Source: Symbiodinium natans
Taxonomy: Eukaryota > Sar > Dinophyceae > Suessiales > Symbiodiniaceae
Assembly: GCA_905221605.1 (NCBI GenBank)
Contig: CAJNDS010002662.1
Location: 162,001-226,000 of the forward strand
Reading direction: 5' to 3'
Length of the DNA: 64,000 nucleotides
Below, piece after piece: positions 10,801 to 21,157 of the stretch; within the stretch, counting starts at the first letter, position 1, and each line of letters opens with the position of its first letter. Both the position numbers and the translations under genes were made by a program. The notes under the pieces were generated by a model. That model saw nothing but the letters and a program-made list of their open reading frames with translations. It ran no database searches and was not told the DNA's origin.

Positions 10801-12900
10801 GGACAAACGTCAATTCCAACATTGTGCGAGCAGCAATAGGCAGTAATACCTGGAAACCGCAGCAGAAGCAGGAGCAGCTGCAGCAGCTCCGACAACCGAG
10901 ACAACAGCGTCACAGTACATGTAGAGGTGACCTACACCAGAACACCTTTCCGACACTGAAGATCCAACCTGTTGATTTCGCGGGCGTAGCGGCGTAGCTT
11001 TGCGAGACTTTGGCAAAGGTCGCACTCTATTTGGTGTGTTGACCTGCGTCCTCGTGTGAGGGCTCGCCGTTGCGGCCTTATCCCCGCAGCTTCGCACCGT
11101 GACAGGATGGCACCACAAACAATTACTGCGACCGGTATGCCTCGAGCGTGCAGCCTTTTGGCTTATTTGCCTACAGTTTGATTGTGGTCTATTTTGGGTC
11201 AGCTGCGCCGGAAATCTTTAAATTTTGTGGTTACAGCTTAGTGCCGGACCCCGAAAAGGTCGGCATACAATGCTGCCTGGTTATCGCACTTTTCTCGGCA
11301 CTGCGTCGACAATGCTGTGCCTCGACTGCAAAAGCCCATCCTCGTGACATGAGCGACATGCATTTTCATGCTGGTTTCATGATTCTGAGACCATTTCTGG
11401 TGCGAGTTTAGACCTTTGCCGAATCCGCCTCCACTTTCAGGTCTTCATCACGGCTGCGCCTCTTGGAGGACGGCCCAGCGCAGAAGGCCTCATGGAGCTC
11501 TGTCAGGAACCAAGCTTAACTTGCACAGAGAGCATCTTAGGGCCTTAGCTTAGGGCCAAGGGCTCTGGCCCTTAGGCTGGCCGTCTGGAAGTGCTCCTTG
11601 TAGAAGGTTTGCGGATTCGTTTTGCAAGCATGTCTTCGTGCGACTTTCTGCTGATGCTCTGTCTGCATTCGGACTCTCTCGACTTCTCAGGCGTTGCACC
11701 GAGAGGCTATTTTGTTTACACAGGATTGGGCCTTGGAGATTTCGACAGTACATTTCAGCACAGACATGGCATAAATCATAGCACTAAATACAAGGGCAGC
11801 TATGAACAGCTTAGGCTCCAAGGGCCGCGAGTACTACAGCGTGTGGCCCCTAGAGACACATCTTTGGGCTTGTTCTGTTCTGTGCTGCCATGAATTGAGT
11901 GAGAGCACAGGATGCAACACAGCAGCTGCTAGAAGCTGAAGAGTTGCCAAAAGAGCCTGGGGCTGAGAGACAGACTGAAGCCTTCCTTGAATCAACATTT
12001 GCAGAGAGCGGCGTACGACGGCCACGGCCTTTCACACCACTGCCAGGCAGCGAGAGCTTGTCGAGGATCCGCTTGCCCTGGCACTTCGGATCCCGAAAAA
12101 CTGCGACACACCGTGGTGTCGAGCCGTACCCTCCACCCTCTCAGCGTGGCAGGAGCTCCACCGGCGCATTCTCGCCTTGTGCCAGCAGCCACCTCCCCAG
12201 CATGCATCCTCCAAACCGAGTTTCGCACTGAGAGAACAAAAAAGTACACTGTCGTGCAAGGCCGGGGAACACGAAGTTTTTGGGCATTGGCTCCGGCCTT
12301 CAGCGGAAGTTTGGTGAGGCGACCGTGCGGTAATGCAGACCTCGTTCATGTCTGTAGCCCTGGGGCTGAAAGTGCCCACCCCTGAACCCCGAACACCTTT
12401 TCATGGCTGTCGACATGTCAGGTTACGATGGCCAGAAACGACCCGGCAGTAAGCTCATGATTTCATGTGAACTTGTTTGTGTCGACTCTCTCGTGTTTGG
12501 GCAGTTCTCACACACATTCGGCTGTAGCAATGTAGCCAAAGGCTGGAACGGTACCAGAGCCTGAAAGCCGCCGGTTCATGGCAGCTGTTCGACGGGTCAC
12601 GCCGGCACGGTCTTCCGGCGGTGGCGGTAGTGCGGTGAGATAATGTTACTAATGTTGAATATGATTGTCTGACAAGATCACAATCTTCCGCCGTTACGAC
12701 GGGAAGGTGGCAGAGTTCTTGCGAATGGGCCCATGCAGGTGAAAGAAGAGCTTGACCCCGATGGAACAGGCATGGAAAAGTGCTCCAACCTGGGCGCAAT
12801 CACACCTATGCATGCAGCCGTTAGACGAATGAGCTTTAATCTTTGAAGGTTTGGATTTGCACGACACCGGCCGCCGCCTCAGCTGCAGCACGATCAACAA
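7894..12900. other. Long gene-poor stretch with isolated exon candidates
   Basis: No gene could be named. Weak exon candidates on + are 8350-8465 (VAPEDRDLPSAAG then an Ala/Leu-rich helix), 8865-8920 (an RG-rich run, GRRGRGRGRT) and 9276-9809 (a 177-codon frame without motifs). The segment 8100-8290 contains repeated short GGTCC/CCATAGG-type words that look like decayed repeats. At 10141-10195 a G-rich run passes into alternating CG/GC dinucleotides (GCGTGCGCGCGTGCGCGCGC), a possible Z-DNA tract. Codon-like structure elsewhere is not better than chance to my eye. Confidence 0.4.
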
Positions 12901-12925
12901 ATATATATATATATATATATATATT
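12901..12925. repeat. (AT)n microsatellite
   Basis: An uninterrupted alternating A/T tract of about 12 units. Confidence 0.95.
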
Positions 12926-12989
12926 TAATGGCTACCGCCCGTGCCGCCGACCCCAGATCTAAGAGAGTCTTGCTAATGGCACGCTGAAG

Positions 12990-13110
12990 GCCCCAAACCC
13001 AAAACCCTACAACCTCAATGCCGAAACCCGGAACCCCGAAACCTAAACTTACAACCCTTACACCCTGAAACCCTAAACCCTAAACGTCCAAGAAAACCCT
13101 AAACCCTAAG
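12990..13110. repeat. Degenerate interstitial telomere-like repeat (CCCTAAA)n
   Basis: Many variants of AAACCCTA, AACCCGA and ACCCTGAA occur in a row, with the exact string CCCTAAACCCTAAAC at 13071-13085 and a second AACCCTAAACCCTAA near 13095-13109. TTTAGGG is the plant-type telomere unit also used by dinoflagellates. The array is short and decayed, so it is an internal relic, not a chromosome end. Confidence 0.75.
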
Positions 13111-13930
13111 CTCATAGGAGCCATCGGTCCATGGGGGCCATGGAGGTCGAAGGGATGGGTCCATGGGGGCCATGGGGGTTGAGGGCCATGGAGGGCGGGT
13201 GGAGCGGGGGAAGGCGGAGCAAGCGGAGCGGGCGGGCATGCACTGGGGCCTTTTAAAGTCATTTGATTGGGTCTAGAGGCATAGGGCCAGGGGACCATGG
13301 GGCCATGGGGCCAGGAGCCACAAAGTAGGGGGTTGGCCGTCGAAGCATGGAGACCTTGGAGGCCATGGCGCCAGGAGCCATGGGGCCATGGAGGCATGGG
13401 TCCATGGGGGCCATGGGGGTCGAGGGCCATGGAGGGCGGGTGGAGCGGGGGAAGGGCGGAGCAAGCAGAGCGGGCGGAGCGGGCCGGCATGCACTGGACC
13501 CTTAGTCATTTGATTGGTTCTAGAGGCATAGGGCCAGGGGACCATGGGGCCATGGGGCCAAGAGCCGTCGAAGCATGGAGACATTGGGGGCCATGGCGCC
13601 AGGCCATGGAGGCATGGGTTCATGGGAGCCATGCGGGTCGAGGGCCATGGACATGTTCTGGGCCCTTTCAAGTCATTTGTTTGGGTCTGGAGGCATAGAG
13701 CCAGGAAACCATGGGGCCATTTGATTGGGTCTGGAGGCATAGGGCCAGGGGACCATGGGGCCATGGGGCCAGGAGCCACAAAGTAGGGGGTTGACCGTCG
13801 AAGCATGAGACGTTGAAAGTAATTTGATTGGTCAGAGGAATCGGGCCAAAGACCGTGGGGCCTGGGGGCCATGGGGCCATAAAATGGAGGTAGGGAGCAA
13901 GCGGAGCGGGTGGAGCGGGCGGGCATCCAC
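13111..13930. repeat. CCATGG-rich minisatellite with a larger internal period
   Basis: Words of the type GGGGCCATGGGG, GGAGGCATGGGTCCATGG and GTCGAGGGCCATGGAGG recur throughout. Larger blocks also repeat: TGATTGGGTCTAGAGGCATA followed by GGGCCAGGGGACCATGGGG occurs near 13262, 13510 and 13728 in slightly different forms, and AGCCACAAAGTAGGGGGTTG occurs near 13315 and 13782. The ORFs on both strands (Met/Gly/Trp/Pro-rich) are translations of the repeat and are not called as genes. Confidence 0.9.
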
Positions 13931-14180
13931 TCTCATCCTCCCTCCCCCCCCTCCCCACCACCTTCCCCTTCCCAACCATTCCACCCCCATCCTGCTCCCC
14001 CTTGCTCCCCCCCCCCCCCGACCACTCCCCTCCCCATCTCTGTCCCCCCTCTCACCGCTTTCACCCGCCCCCCGCCCACCCTTCGTTCAACCCGCCCTCC
14101 ATGGCCCTCGATCCCCATGGCCCCCATGAACCCATGCCTCCATGGCCCCATGCCTCCATGGCCCCATGCTCCTGGCGGGT
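13931..14180. repeat. C-rich block plus inverted copy of the CCATGG repeat
   Basis: 13935-14090 is almost pure C/T with words such as CCCTTCCCAACCATTCCACC. This is followed at 14095-14175 by CCATGGCCCTCGA and CATGCCTCCATGGCCCC, the reverse complement of words in 13111-13930. The C-rich words are in turn the reverse complement of the G-rich block that follows, so 13.1-15.1 kb behaves as an imperfect inverted duplication. Confidence 0.75.
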
Positions 14181-14199
14181 GGGGGATTGGGGGGGGTGG

Positions 14200-14278
14200 A
14201 AGGCAGCGCTGGCGGAGTGTGGAGAAATGCAGAGATCCGTGAGGGGCGGGTCGGGAGAGGGTAGGCCTGCATGGGGGG

Positions 14279-14313
<35 letters not shown>

Positions 14314-15110
14314 GTGGGGGTGGGGGAGGGCGGGGTGCCGATTGGGTGGCAAGTGAGCCAAGGTGGAGCGGGGGGCAGGGGAAGGGGTTGGTGGTGGGAG
14401 TGAGGGGGGTAGGTGGAGGAGATGAGGTAAGTGGGTGTAGGGCGGGGAAGGGGGTGGATTGGGGGTATGGTCAGAGGGGGGGGATGGGGAAGGGGTAGGG
14501 GAGGAGGATGGGGTGGAATGGGGGAAGGAGGAGGATGGAGTGGAATGGTTGGGAAGAGCTGGTTGGGGGGACGGTGATGGTGAGGGAAGTCGGAGTTTAA
14601 AGTCAGTCAGCTGAACGGGTCTGCCAGAGTCCCGTAAACAGGTGGCCATGAGCAGTGGGTTGGGTGGGTGGGGGGGGAGGGTGGGGTGGGGGTGCGGGGT
14701 GGGGGGGGGGGGAGGGCAGGGGAAAGGGGGGGGGGGGGGAGGGGGTAGGCGGAGTGGCTGGAGAAGGGTGGATTGGGGGTGGGGAAGGGGCAGGGCAGGA
14801 GGATGGAGTGGAATGGTTGGGAAGGGGTAGTGGGAGGGGGGGCAGGGGAAGGGGTTGGTGGTGGGAGGGTTAGGTGGGCGGTGGGTGGATTGGGGGTACG
14901 GTGAGAGGGGGGGCAGGGATGGGGAAGGGGTAGGGGAGGAGGATGGAGTGGAATGGGGGAAGGGGTAGGATGGAGTGGAATGGTTGGGAAGGGGAAGGGA
15001 GTGGGAGGGGCAGGGGAAGGGGAGGTTAGGGGCGGAAGGCAAGGCCAAGTGGAGAAGTGGAGTGGAATGGTTGGGAAGGGGAAGGGGGAAGAGGTTGCGG
15101 TGAGGGCAGG
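14200..15110. repeat. G-rich low-complexity block with a poly-G run
   Basis: A strongly G-rich + strand: a near-pure poly-G tract at about 14278-14312, then repeated words such as GGATGGAGTGGAATGGTTGG and GGGAAGGGGTAGG (about 14520, 14795, 14940, 14965, 15055). Only an island at about 14585-14655 has mixed composition. Multiple G4-type motifs are present. The long proline-rich minus-strand frames here are repeat translations. Confidence 0.9.
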
Positions 15111-15154
15111 GAGGGTCTTCACTGACGCCGCCCCGCTGTTGCTGGGGTCGGCGG

Positions 15155-15203
15155 ATATATATATATATATATATACAATATATATATATATATATACAAC
15201 ATG
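15155..15203. repeat. Imperfect (AT)n microsatellite
   Basis: Two alternating A/T tracts separated by ACA. It follows the word GGGGTCGGCGGATATAT; a related GGGGTCGGCGGATA also occurs near 53508. Confidence 0.9.
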
Positions 15204-16763
15204 TTTAAGTATACCTACATTACCTACATACTCAGCAGCAGCTGGTATCATGCCGCGTGAGCTATGAGGCACAGACATGGAGCTGTTTCCGCGGGTCATG
15301 GGTGCTCAGCCGAAGAAAAGCAATGTCGTGTAGCAGAGCGTCCAGTGTCTCCTTTTCTTTGTCACAGCTGTTGCCTTTGCTTCTTTGCGGCCTTTGTAGC
15401 TCTTGAGGTGGCAGGCCGTCCTTCGACAAAGGTGATGGAGTCCAACGTCTGGACTCGCGCAGAGTTGCCGTGCATTTGGGACTTCCAGTCACATAAACCC
15501 TGATGCAATATTCTCGTCCTAGTCAGGGTCAGGGTACAATGTCTGCACAGAGTGTAGCTAGCGCTCATGCATGTGGTATCCTGGCGTCCGAAAAGCCGGT
15601 GTGCTGCCGTGCTGCACGTGTCAGCCTCAAGTGATTCTGCCTATGGCCCACGACCATGATTGATGCTGAGCTGGCACAATGGCATCGGCGCAGCTGGCAA
15701 GTTTACACTGGCATGCACTTGCAGCTTTGACTGTTGAGTTTTGCCGTGGTATTCTAGGGTCAAGTCTCTTTTCCATCAATGGGGCCGTGCATCACCTTTC
15801 TTGCAAGAACAGTAGCCGTGTGCTCAGGAACAGCTAAACAAACAGAAATTGCTGGAGGGTCTATTTATGGTTACAAAAGACCAGTTTAAATCCGGGTGTT
15901 TCTTGTTTGTGCAGTTAGTCCCCTTCTAGCCAACCCCCTCCAGCCAACCCCCTCTACATTTCTCCACAAGCTCTCCGGCCAACTCCCCCATCCAATCCCA
16001 GCAACCCAGATCTCAGCGAACTGCACCCAAGCCCCCCAAGCCAACGCCTTCCAGCCTTCGCCCTGCCATAGGCCCTTCAGACAGGCGAAAAAGCTCCTCC
16101 CAGATCAAGGTTTGGGGTTCGGCCTCCTAGCCTGCGCGCCATGCTGTCCTCTCCCCCTTCTCACTGCACCCTTTACACTGCAGGAAAGCTTGTAAAGGCA
16201 TTGTACTTTACAGCTTTTTGAGCTCGTTGCATTCTCCAATCGGCCTCAGCAAGAAATAGATAAATTACACAACATCATCTGTCTGACACATCACTCGTGC
16301 AAACCGGTGATTGTCAGGAGCGAAGGGCACAGTCTGCGAGTGCAAATTGATATAAATCAAGCAGCGGCCCGCGAACGGGTCTGCTTTGGCACTCTCACGG
16401 TTGTATGGTCCAGCAGCACGGGCGAATTTGCCCAGAGTCGTGCAAGAGGCGCTGGGGACTTTGATTTCCCCTTCGGAGCTCATAGACGCAAAGGAATTGG
16501 GAAGGGAGGACGCCTGTGTATGTGGCAATGACCTTTCTGGCTCAAGACAAGCCACGCTGTAGCTTGCCTGCCCGACAAGCAGTTTCCTCAGCTGCGAAGC
16601 TGTGGACGTGTCCCTCTGTGTCCTTATTGAGCTCTCCCTCCTTGCTCTTCCTTGCTACCTCAGTACTACCTCATGCCACTGACAGGACTTGTAAGACTCA
16701 GATCTCCGGAAAGAAACGCTGAGTCGTTCTGCTAGATTCTGGTAGATCAGCCAAGCCAAGGAC
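15204..16763. other. No supported gene
   Basis: Open frames on both strands without motifs. A locally repeated word (AGCCAACCCCCTC) occurs near 15928 and 15942. Pyrimidine-rich tracts and AG dinucleotides are frequent, as expected for intron or intergenic DNA. Confidence 0.4.
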
Positions 16764-18226
16764 ATGGAAGCAGCATTGGAAAGAGAGCGAAGCCGAACAT
16801 GCAATGCGATGCTGGCGTCCTCCACGGAAACCTCGTTGACTTTCAACGACCAAGCCGGAGCAGCGCCAACACACATACGTGAGTCGTCGGCTGAAGACTT
16901 GAAGCTGCGCACAGAAACATCGACAGGTCTTCCGATCCATGCAAGAGGTTCGGCCAACTGGTGGTTACGCCGTGCAGACAATGCTGCCCAAGCTCAGAAT
17001 AACAGGGAGCTGCAGGACACCTGCATCTTTGCGCTCCAGCAGTCGGGTGGCCGCCTCCGCCGCCTTGTCAAGAAGCTGGATCTTGAGGATGGCAATGTGA
17101 AGAAGGGGCAGCACAAAGAGCAGCACGAAGAGGACCAAGAGGAGCCAGCGGAATTTGATGACACGGCGTCTTATGCGTCTTGGCAGTCGTGGAGATCGGC
17201 GGAGTGTAGTCGGAGCGGCTCCTTCCGCTTATCAAGATCTGCAAGTGAAGCGAGCTGCCACAGCACGGCCAGTGGTGCCTTCATGCAGGAGCTGCTAGCC
17301 AGTAGTGGCATCTCGCCGGAAGTGAAATCCTTTCCTCAAAGCTTCTGACCGGACGATGTGCTTTTTGATGGACTGGTGTTTGCCTTCACAGCCTCGAGCC
17401 CTATCCCCGAACCATGCCGAGTAGTTTTCCCATCTCACGCACCTGCCTCCCGGCTCCACACACGTGAACTATTTTTCAAATGCAGGAACCTGATTCTGCA
17501 AAGCAGCTGAGGTGACGACCAATCGCTTGGAAGTTGCCCGCCCAGCAGAGACTGGGGAACGTGCATCTTCGCGGCAGACACGGATGCAGGGACGTGTAGC
17601 ACACATCGACGGGTCAAGCCATTGGTGCAGCCACAACAGCGGTGCGCAGCGAGCAGTCAGATCCAGAAAAGCGAAAGTAATGCATCCTGGACATCCTTTG
17701 CTGAATTACCACAGGACACCAGCCCACTAAGCCAAGCAAGTTGCAACAGTAGCGCTAGTGCCGCGGCGATGAACGAGCTTTTGGCAAAGAGAGCCTCGGC
17801 TGCATTGGCGCCCTTGCTTATGGTTCAGTTGCTTTCGTCGGCAGTTGCAATCGGCAAGTCCGGTAGTAGGATTATCATTGGAATGTTCTGGTGATTTCTG
17901 GTGCAGGTGGAGAAGAACCTCGCAGGTACAAGATGGTGAAGCCGATGAAGCCCATGGTGAAGCCTCTGGCGCCAACAGTGCCAACAGTGCCAAGCACAAT
18001 TTGCGAACCCACGGATGAAGGTGCAGGTGATGAAAAAAATGTGTCCAAGAGCTTCAAGGCTGCCCCAAGCCTTGCCGAGCAACGTGAGCAACGTGACGAG
18101 CTCGTGGCTGTTCTGCCGTGCAGTAAGGGCGCAAAGGCTCTCAATCAGCCAAGAAGCATCGTCAACCTTCACTCTCGTCTTCCTGCATCCTGCAGAAACT
18201 TCTTCGGGCAGAGCGGCGTGCACTAA
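16764..18226 (+). CDS. Ser-rich protein gene with a duplicated exon
   Basis: I recognise no family. A frame from ATG 16764 to 17348 gives a Glu/Arg-rich N-terminal part, a basic-acidic helix near 17050-17160 (GGRLRRLVKKLDLEDGN) and a Ser-rich end. That end (about 17160-17330) contains YASWQSWRS and SEASCHSTASGAFMQELLAS. A second exon at about 17680-17800, in a different track, contains NASWTSFAEL and SQASCNSSASAAAMNELLAK, clearly a copy of the first. A third candidate (about 18010-18220) is charged (DEGAGDEKN, LAEQREQRDELVAVLP). The exon similarity supports real coding on + and an internal protein repeat of about 40 residues. Boundaries and the start are provisional; the terminal stop near 17346 may lie in intron. 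Confidence 0.45.
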
Positions 18227-18925
18227 ATTAACCGAATCAAGTGAAAGATCTCTGTTTCACCTCCGAGTGACACCCTTGAAGACAGCAGGTCGAAGAGGGT
18301 GGAAGCCTTCTCTGCGGATTGTTGTGAAGGAACCTTGGGGGATGAGGCGCGACACACCCTGAGGTGAGCAAAACGTGCCTCTCTGACCACTACAGTTTGC
18401 CGGGGCAGTCCTTCGTTTTCCGGCGAGCATGTGCCGTTTATTTCCAGTTGGACTGCCCCTTGGATGCCCACAAGGATGCACAAAGCGGAGTTTAAAAGTC
18501 ACGCCCGCATCCGCAGCTCTGTGCGCTTTTGCGCACTTTGTGCAGCACGAGCTCATCCTGTCTGGACATCAGCTTCACTAAGCCAGGTGCCCCAGAGGTC
18601 TGACTGCTCTTCGGCATTTTCGCTTGCAGGCACGATTCGCCGGGGGGCTACGTCGCTGAAAGGCACAAAATCTTGATACTTTTTGGCAGAGTTGCCGATG
18701 TGCTGCGCCTGTGTGGAAATAGGATCGACGCAGGGACCTTCCAATCACGACCAATCTACGTTCAGAGGGATCCGGAAGTGTGCCGCTTTTCACACAGCCT
18801 TGGTCTGCGTATGTATGCATGCAAGTAGGAGCACGGCGGATGGAAACGTGTGCAATGGCCATGTTCTGGTCATTCTATAGACTCGCAGGCAGATACACAG
18901 ATGCTCCCTCATGAACACTATAGCG
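18227..18925. other. No supported gene
   Basis: Competing short frames on both strands and no motif. It is probably intron or intergenic. Confidence 0.35.
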
Positions 18926-19105
18926 CCCCGCGAACACCGCCGCACAGCGTGCATACCGTGAACAGCACGAACACCGCACAGCACAAACAGCGGAACACCG
19001 CGAACGAACGCAGCCGACCCCGCGACAGAACTCCCGCGAAGACCGCGAACACCGTGAACGAACCCACCAACACAGTGATGACCGCGAAGACCATGAACAG
19101 GGCAG
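18926..19105. repeat. Short-period minisatellite (GAACACCGC-type)
   Basis: Degenerate units of about 9-12 bp (GAACACCGC, GAACAGCAC, GAACGAACC, GAAGACCGC) repeat across the segment. The Asn/Thr/Lys-rich + frame and the opposite frame are both by-products of the repeat. Confidence 0.75.
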
Positions 19106-20558
19106 TGGAGCGTGCATAAGTGCACTCATGAACACTTGCTTGAAGTAGGTGCGTGTGATCAAGCAGTCAGTGATTCTCATTAGAACTTACGCTTGTTCCT
19201 TCTAGCCGGTGCTTTCACCTCCACATGAATGGTTTTCTAGTTCATGCCCGAGCGTGTCTCGCTGGCCAATATGGCTGGGACCCATGTCTTCAGACAACAG
19301 TTAAGTCGGCAGTGCAATGCCCTGCCTTGGGCAAGCCAATTTTGCCCTTCCTTAATCAGGGTGCATCATTGACAGGTTGAGGCTGTCAAACCCGTGAGGG
19401 AACGTGAGGGAGGCCATCATTCCTTTACGCAGCCCATGCGGATCCGCGTTTCATCGTTAGTGCTCCAGTATGTTTCATTATGTTCCAATATTATTGCTTT
19501 GAAAACAATGAGCTACATGGTTGGCAGGCATGCTTTGGCAACGCCCAGACCACAGCCGAGACAGCGTTCTGACAAGCCGAGACGCTGGCAGATGTGTGTA
19601 TGATTGGATGACAGGGTAGCTTTTCACTGTCCTTGCGGCACAGAGCCGTGGGTGCCGACGACATACATCGGCGTCATGGCATCCGTGCTGTTGGTCAAGG
19701 AGTTCTTCCGTACTGGTGGCCTACACACTCTATGACGTTGTCGGTTGGAACATGTCGTGGCCTGGATCATGCATGGCTGAGACGAGCTCGCCTGCACGAT
19801 GCGCGACCCTCGTTCATCTGTATATATCTGTCTTTTCTCTAGCCCTGAGGTGGAATGGGATGGCGACAGCTGAGGCGCGCTCTGCTCCCGATTGCTCCGC
19901 AGAAAAAGCCATCACCGGATCCATTGCTACATGCCCGGCTACGCGCACGGTGCGCAGAGTCGGAATGCCCCGAATGCCCATAGAGGGGACCGGCGCGGTC
20001 GAGATGCGGGCGTGAATCAAAAGAGGGCTAGTGGCTGGCATCTCCAAGGCACTGGCTCGGTGAGCGGAAGCTGTTAAGGTCTGAAGCCCGTGAAGCCTTT
20101 GGGGTCGAACTGTCTTGCCTGTCGCGAGGATCAGAAGCTGGGCCTTCACATTGTTGAGGGCGCGGAACTCACCTCTTCATTGGCAGCTTCAGCACGTTGC
20201 GTGTGACACTGTTCAGGTCCAAATATCGTCTGCGGCGACACGGGCAGCGCCCGTGCCTAAGAATGGTTTGTCCAACCAGTTAATTCTTACACAACACAGG
20301 ATTCGGATTTCATTGATGTCATGCCTCATGCACGTTTATGTTGGTGATGTTTTTCTGGCGTTACACGTAGTGCTGCAGGATTTGCCGATGGTTCTTGCTG
20401 CTTTGCGGCTCATGTGTGGAGACAAGATGGTCGTCATCTCACTTTGTGCTGGTGCAATTGAATCATGTGGTTAGAAGCATGGCAGGGAGAACGCCTTTCG
20501 AGACATGAGTTCGAGAAACCAAGCATGGGAGAGCCAATTCAATTCATAAATCCGCTAC
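19106..20558. other. No supported gene
   Basis: Nothing recognisable. Several frames are open on both strands, each interrupted where a protein would be expected to continue. Confidence 0.35.
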
Positions 20559-21157
20559 AGGTGGAGCGGTGGCAGGAGCGCCTACGGCAAGAGGAGACTG
20601 AGCAGACGGGTGAACAGGCCGGGGGATTCTTCTGTCGATAAGGGTTGGTTGGTCTGATCGCGCCGTCCCGAGGAGGAGGAGCCGGGAGATGATGGGGAGT
20701 GATCAGCTTAAAATCAGCTGCACAGTCCAGCTTTTGATCACTTGTGCCCCGGCTTAGTCTGCGACTAGGTGAATAGGTGAGAGGATTTTGTTTGACTTGT
20801 TTGGCGTGCCCCCAAGGATGGATGATGCGGCCAAAGAGGAAGCAGAACGAAAGGCTTGATTCGGCTGATGTAGTCGCAGCTCGCTGTTTTCTACAGTATG
20901 CGTTCTCTGCACAAATCTGCAGCAAGGTCACAACTGGAAGGTGTGGCTAGACACATGCTAGAACTGTCCACGTGCCGGTCCAGGCGCGCGAAGAAGAAGA
21001 GGAGGAGCGTGAGGCGGAAATACGCAGAGTTCTTAGGCGGATGGAAGCAACAGGCCGGCTTGAGTCGGCTTTGAGGCACGCCTTGCCGCCTCGAAATTGG
21101 CCGTGCTCTTCGTGGCCGGGGCTGCTGTTGCAGAGACTCTGTGAATCCGGTGTGTGA
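20559..21157 (+). CDS. Charged, probably coiled-coil protein, two exons
   Basis: After the acceptor CAG at 20559-20561 the + frame reads VERWQERLRQEETEQTGEQ. After a second exon start near 20960 it reads VQAREEEEEEREAEIRRVLR and then RMEATGRLESALRHALPP. Both pieces are rich in Glu and Arg with heptad-like spacing. The stretch between them has stops in the relevant frame and looks like an intron. The family is unknown. The minus-strand frames over the same bases are less regular and are treated as shadows. Confidence 0.4.

Noticed and set aside
13080-15300. Long Pro- or Gly-rich ORFs on both strands (up to 371 codons)
   Set aside because: They lie entirely in the minisatellite and C/G-rich blocks and change frame with the repeat.
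18926-19105. CRISPR-like array
   Set aside because: Units are 9-12 bp, degenerate and without spacers; it is a minisatellite.
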